A stretch of DNA of 9,258 bases from Rhodospirillaceae bacterium (lineage in GTDB: Bacteria > Pseudomonadota > Alphaproteobacteria > MPNO01 > UBA2964): assembly GCA_018660305.1 (NCBI GenBank), contig JABJKO010000207.1:1-9258 (forward strand). Direction: 5' to 3'. Positions 7,047-9,258 of the stretch are shown piece after piece; position 1 is the first letter of the stretch, and every line of letters begins with the position of its first letter. Position numbers and translations under genes: made by a program. The notes beneath the pieces are model-generated. The model ran no database searches. It was given only the letters and a program-made list of their open reading frames with translations, and was not told where the DNA came from.

Positions 7047-7916
7047 CTACGGCTCGTCCATAATAAACCCGCGCATGCGTTCACCGATGTCGCAACCCTT
7101 GGGGTAGGTGTATCCGGTGGGCGAGGGGCGGGCACTGGTTGCATTGGCGGCCCTGAGGAAGAGCGCGCGGGGCGGCTCGGTATGGCGCGGCATGGCGCCG
7201 GCGATTTCCAGAACCAGCTTGCGGCGGACGGCGCGGGCGTAATCCTTGAAACTGTTGGCGACGATATAAAACGCGCCCGGCCCGCCGATCACGCAGCCGC
7301 GATAATAGAGATCCAGATCGACCAGATAGTAGCGGCTGTTGAACGCGTCGGCCGGGTTCATGATGGGCAGGCCGTTGATGGTGATGCGTTTCCTGATAAC
7401 CGCGTCGCGCACGTCATCCACCAGATTGCCCCAGTTGTTGGGACCGTCCCCGGACACATCGATCACCCGCCGCGTGCCTTCAATGCTGTTACTCTCGATC
7501 ATCTCGGCGGCCTGTTCGACGGCGTCGCTGATGGACGTCCGGCGGCCCGAGGTGAGGTCCGCCGCCAGCAGATCGGCGGCGAATTTCTCGGCGTCTGCCT
7601 TGCCGCGGATGACCCGCCAGTCGATCACCACACGGTTAAAGTCCGAACTGGAGTAATCAATATAAGATACTGCGATAGAGCGTAAAAATCCGCTTCGAAT
7701 TGCCCGAATTATTTCCGGATTCCGGAACGCATCGGCGCCCCCCTGTCGTTGCAGCTGGGCCTCCGCGTCATCGATGCTCCACGACACATCGGTGGCCATG
7801 ACCAGCTCCAGATCGACCGGTGTTCGGGCCTGGGCGGCCACGCCCGACGGCGCGAGCGCCATCCAGATGGCGCATAGGGACGCGAGAGGCTTCAAAAATA
7901 ATCGATCGCTGATCAT
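7047..7916 (-). CDS. DUF1194 family exported protein with a von Willebrand factor A-like domain
   Basis: A 289-residue protein from the ATG at 7916; a TTG at 7946 would add ten residues, but neither start has a clear ribosome site. Residues 1-30 look like a Sec signal peptide: Arg/Lys near the start, a hydrophobic core around LASLCAIWMALA, and a probable cut after VAA or AQA. The mature part (31 onward) is the DUF1194 domain, a vWA-like fold with a metal-ion-dependent adhesion site: Asp43-x-Ser45-x-Ser47 in DVSWS, Thr127 in GRRTSIS, and Asp157 in SGDG. The expected location is the periplasm or outside the cell, and the expected role is protein binding, but the family has no established function to my knowledge. 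It is transcribed away from the flavoprotein gene; the 118-nt gap contains a candidate operator that could serve either side. No functional link to its neighbours is evident. Confidence 0.85.
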   Translation of the reverse strand: MISDRLFLKPLASLCAIWMALAPSGVAAQARTPVDLELVMATDVSWSIDDAEAQLQRQGGADAFRNPEIIRAIRSGFLRSIAVSYIDYSSSDFNRVVIDWRVIRGKADAEKFAADLLAADLTSGRRTSISDAVEQAAEMIESNSIEGTRRVIDVSGDGPNNWGNLVDDVRDAVIRKRITINGLPIMNPADAFNSRYYLVDLDLYYRGCVIGGPGAFYIVANSFKDYARAVRRKLVLEIAGAMPRHTEPPRALFLRAANATSARPSPTGYTYPKGCDIGERMRGFIMDEP

Positions 7917-7996
7917 GGTAGCCAACCGGTGGTTTAAGAGGCGCAATCAGAGTCACAGAGGGGATTGTTTCCCTGTCCCGTTTCCTCGTCAATCAC

Positions 7997-8016
7997 CTGT
8001 CTGTTAGAACGGACAG
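7997..8016. promoter_or_regulatory. Operator-like inverted repeat in the divergent gap
   Basis: CTGTCTG (7997-8003), spacer TTAGAA, CGGACAG (8010-8016) are complementary over all seven positions with one G-T wobble. It lies 18 bases before the ATG of the flavoprotein gene, where a repressor could block transcription or early elongation. Its size and layout resemble TetR/MarR-type operators, but no regulator gene is in the window. As RNA it would form a hairpin just upstream of the ribosome site. Confidence 0.4.
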
Positions 8017-8034
8017 AGATCGCGAACGGGAGAC

Positions 8035-8970
8035 ATGGAAACAGTGGCCGAGGAATTTGACATTGTTGTAATCGGCGGTGGCATCGCCGGGCTGACGGCG
8101 GGCGCGACATCGGCGCGGGCCGGTCACAAGACTATGATCCTGATCGGCGCGGTGCTCGGCGGTCATCTGGTGATGATCGAAAAGATCGATGGTATGCCCG
8201 GCCATGAATACGGCGTGGCCGGCTATGAGCTGTGTCCGACAATCCAGATGCAGGCGGCCGAGGCGGGGGCAGGCTTTGCCATGGAAGAGGCCGAGTTACT
8301 GGCACCTGCCGGCGATGGCTGGCTGGTAAAGACTGCGGCCAAGGAATACAGCGCCCGCGTGGTTATCCTGGCCACCGGTACGCGGCTCAGGAAGCTCGGC
8401 GTGCCCGGCGAGGAACAGTTTTTCGGCAAAGGCGTGAGCCAGTGCGCCAGTTGCGACGCGCCGCTCATGCGCGGCAAGCCCGTGGTGGTGGTGGGCGGCG
8501 GCGATTCCGCGTGTCAGGAAGCACTGACCCTGGCGCCGCACGTGTCTAACATAACGATTGTGACCGACGGTGAGAGCCTGACCGCCCAGCCGGCCTATGC
8601 CGATCCGGTCCAGTCCAATCCCAAGATTGAGATCCGATGCAATACATCCGTCGATGAGATCCTCGGCGATACCGGGGTGACCGCTGTGCGAATCCGCCAT
8701 GCCAATGGCGCCATGGAAGATATGGAGGCCCACGGGGTGTTCGTCTTTGTCGGGCTGGAGGGCACTGGTGCGCTGGTGGCGGATCACCTGCCGGTGGATG
8801 AGACGAGCCGTATCGCGGTGGATGATTCCGGGCGCACGGCGTTGCCAGGATTGCTTGCGGCGGGTACGATTCGTCAGGAAACAACCAACCGCGCCGCCGC
8901 GTCGGCGGAAGACGGTGAAAAGGCCGCCAGCGCCGCCGTCGCCTATTTGAGCGATGGTGCGTGGGGCTGA
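8035..8970 (+). CDS. Thioredoxin-reductase-like FAD-dependent oxidoreductase with atypical NAD(P)H site
   Basis: A 311-residue protein, the usual length of bacterial thioredoxin reductase. The FAD-binding Rossmann motif is VIGGGIAG (12-19); the redox-active pair is Cys137/Cys140 in CASC; the second nucleotide-binding motif is VVGGGDSA (152-159). Two expected features are absent. The HRRxxxR segment that grips the NADPH 2'-phosphate is replaced by a VTDGES region (176-181), and the late AGD FAD motif reads AAGTIR (275-280). It is therefore probably not an ordinary TrxB; NADH use or another electron donor is possible. A GGGAG lies close to the ATG, and an in-frame GTG at 8044 is an alternative start with better spacing. 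The next gene follows after 16 nt, so the two are likely co-transcribed, and the partner's thiol or selenol may be its electron acceptor. That last point is inference. Confidence 0.85.
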   Translation: METVAEEFDIVVIGGGIAGLTAGATSARAGHKTMILIGAVLGGHLVMIEKIDGMPGHEYGVAGYELCPTIQMQAAEAGAGFAMEEAELLAPAGDGWLVKTAAKEYSARVVILATGTRLRKLGVPGEEQFFGKGVSQCASCDAPLMRGKPVVVVGGGDSACQEALTLAPHVSNITIVTDGESLTAQPAYADPVQSNPKIEIRCNTSVDEILGDTGVTAVRIRHANGAMEDMEAHGVFVFVGLEGTGALVADHLPVDETSRIAVDDSGRTALPGLLAAGTIRQETTNRAAASAEDGEKAASAAVAYLSDGAWG

Positions 8971-8986
8971 AAGGGAGCAGGGAATT

Positions 8987-9258
8987 ATGGCTGACAGACT
9001 GACCGTTCACGATCCGCGGGGCTATCCGCCCAAGGTCACCGGCAAGCGTCTGGCCAACCGGCTGGAGACGCTGGAGGACAAGACCGTCTATCTGGTGGAT
9101 TGCCTGTTCGATAATTCCGATGTGTTCATGGACGAGCTGGAGAAATGGTTCGCCGAACATCTGCCCAGTGTGAGGACGCCGCGCATCAAGCCCTATGACA
9201 GTTGGGTCGACGATCCCGACATGCGGGCCGAGGTGGCCGCCAAGGGCGATGCCGCCAT
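8987..9258 (+). CDS. Probable UGSC-family (seleno)protein, N-terminal part
   Basis: Ninety codons are present before the window ends. The start has a GGGAG at 8973-8977, nine bases before the ATG, and lies 16 nt after the flavoprotein stop. The visible part follows the pattern I recall for UGSC proteins: an opening like xVxDPRG, a run RLANRLETLEDKTVYLVD (21-38), a D/N-rich turn followed by an amphipathic helix (FDNSDVFMDELEKW, 41-54), and the AAKGDAA stretch (84-90) that in relatives leads into the U/C-G-S-C redox motif about ten residues later. That motif is outside the window. The only cysteine seen is Cys39. UGSC proteins were noted in marine metagenomes as selenoproteins or Cys homologues of unknown function. 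Assignment is by remembered sequence pattern only; other DUF families with a similar beta-alpha start are possible. Confidence 0.55.
   Translation, partial: MADRLTVHDPRGYPPKVTGKRLANRLETLEDKTVYLVDCLFDNSDVFMDELEKWFAEHLPSVRTPRIKPYDSWVDDPDMRAEVAAKGDAA

Noticed and set aside
3012..8003. Repeated CTGTCTG heptamers (3012, 3795, 7997) as shared operator half-sites
   Set aside because: The same word also occurs inside the cupin coding region and, reversed, in the Mo-hydroxylase gene; only the 7997 copy has a matching second arm. Chance is sufficient.
1..9258. CRISPR arrays, tRNA or rRNA genes, insertion sequences
   Set aside because: No regularly spaced repeats, no cloverleaf or rRNA-like stretches and no transposase-like proteins were seen.

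Overview
The window looks like part of an alphaproteobacterial chromosome, possibly from a Rhodospirillales-type or uncultured marine/soil lineage. This rests on high G+C in most genes, a strong bias for G/C at third codon positions, a DUF1194 gene, and proteins that resemble alphaproteobacterial families. It is an inference from style; no rRNA or marker gene is present.

Left half (1-5950, all on +): a catabolic-looking block. It opens with the C-terminal two thirds of a molybdenum-hydroxylase large subunit (xanthine dehydrogenase/CoxL-like). A complete UbiD-family prFMN-dependent decarboxylase follows, then an A+T-richer two-domain cupin protein and a thiamine-pyrophosphate enzyme of the acetolactate synthase/benzoylformate decarboxylase superfamily. 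Directly behind the TPP gene is a 138-base copy of the 3' end of ubiD (125/138 identical, same stop codon). It is a truncated, frameshifted remnant of a second ubiD, so the cupin-TPP segment is bracketed by two ubiD tails in direct orientation. Hydroxylation, prFMN-dependent decarboxylation and TPP-dependent C-C chemistry together suggest breakdown of an aromatic or heteroaromatic acid; the substrate cannot be read from the sequence.

Middle (5951-7046): a single minus-strand SAM-dependent methyltransferase gene. It is poorer in G+C than its surroundings and is flanked on both sides by related imperfect palindromes, so it looks like a small acquired island.

Right part: a minus-strand DUF1194 (von Willebrand A-like) exported protein diverges from a two-gene plus-strand operon. 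The first operon gene is a thioredoxin-reductase-like flavoprotein that keeps its FAD motif and CxxC but lacks the usual NADPH-phosphate motif and the C-terminal GD motif. The second, 16 nt further on, resembles the N-terminus of UGSC-family (seleno)proteins and runs off the window just before the expected U/C-G-S-C site. A perfect-fold palindrome in the 118-nt divergent gap is a candidate operator. The flavoprotein/UGSC pair is the least explained and most interesting combination here, followed by the ubiD tail duplication.
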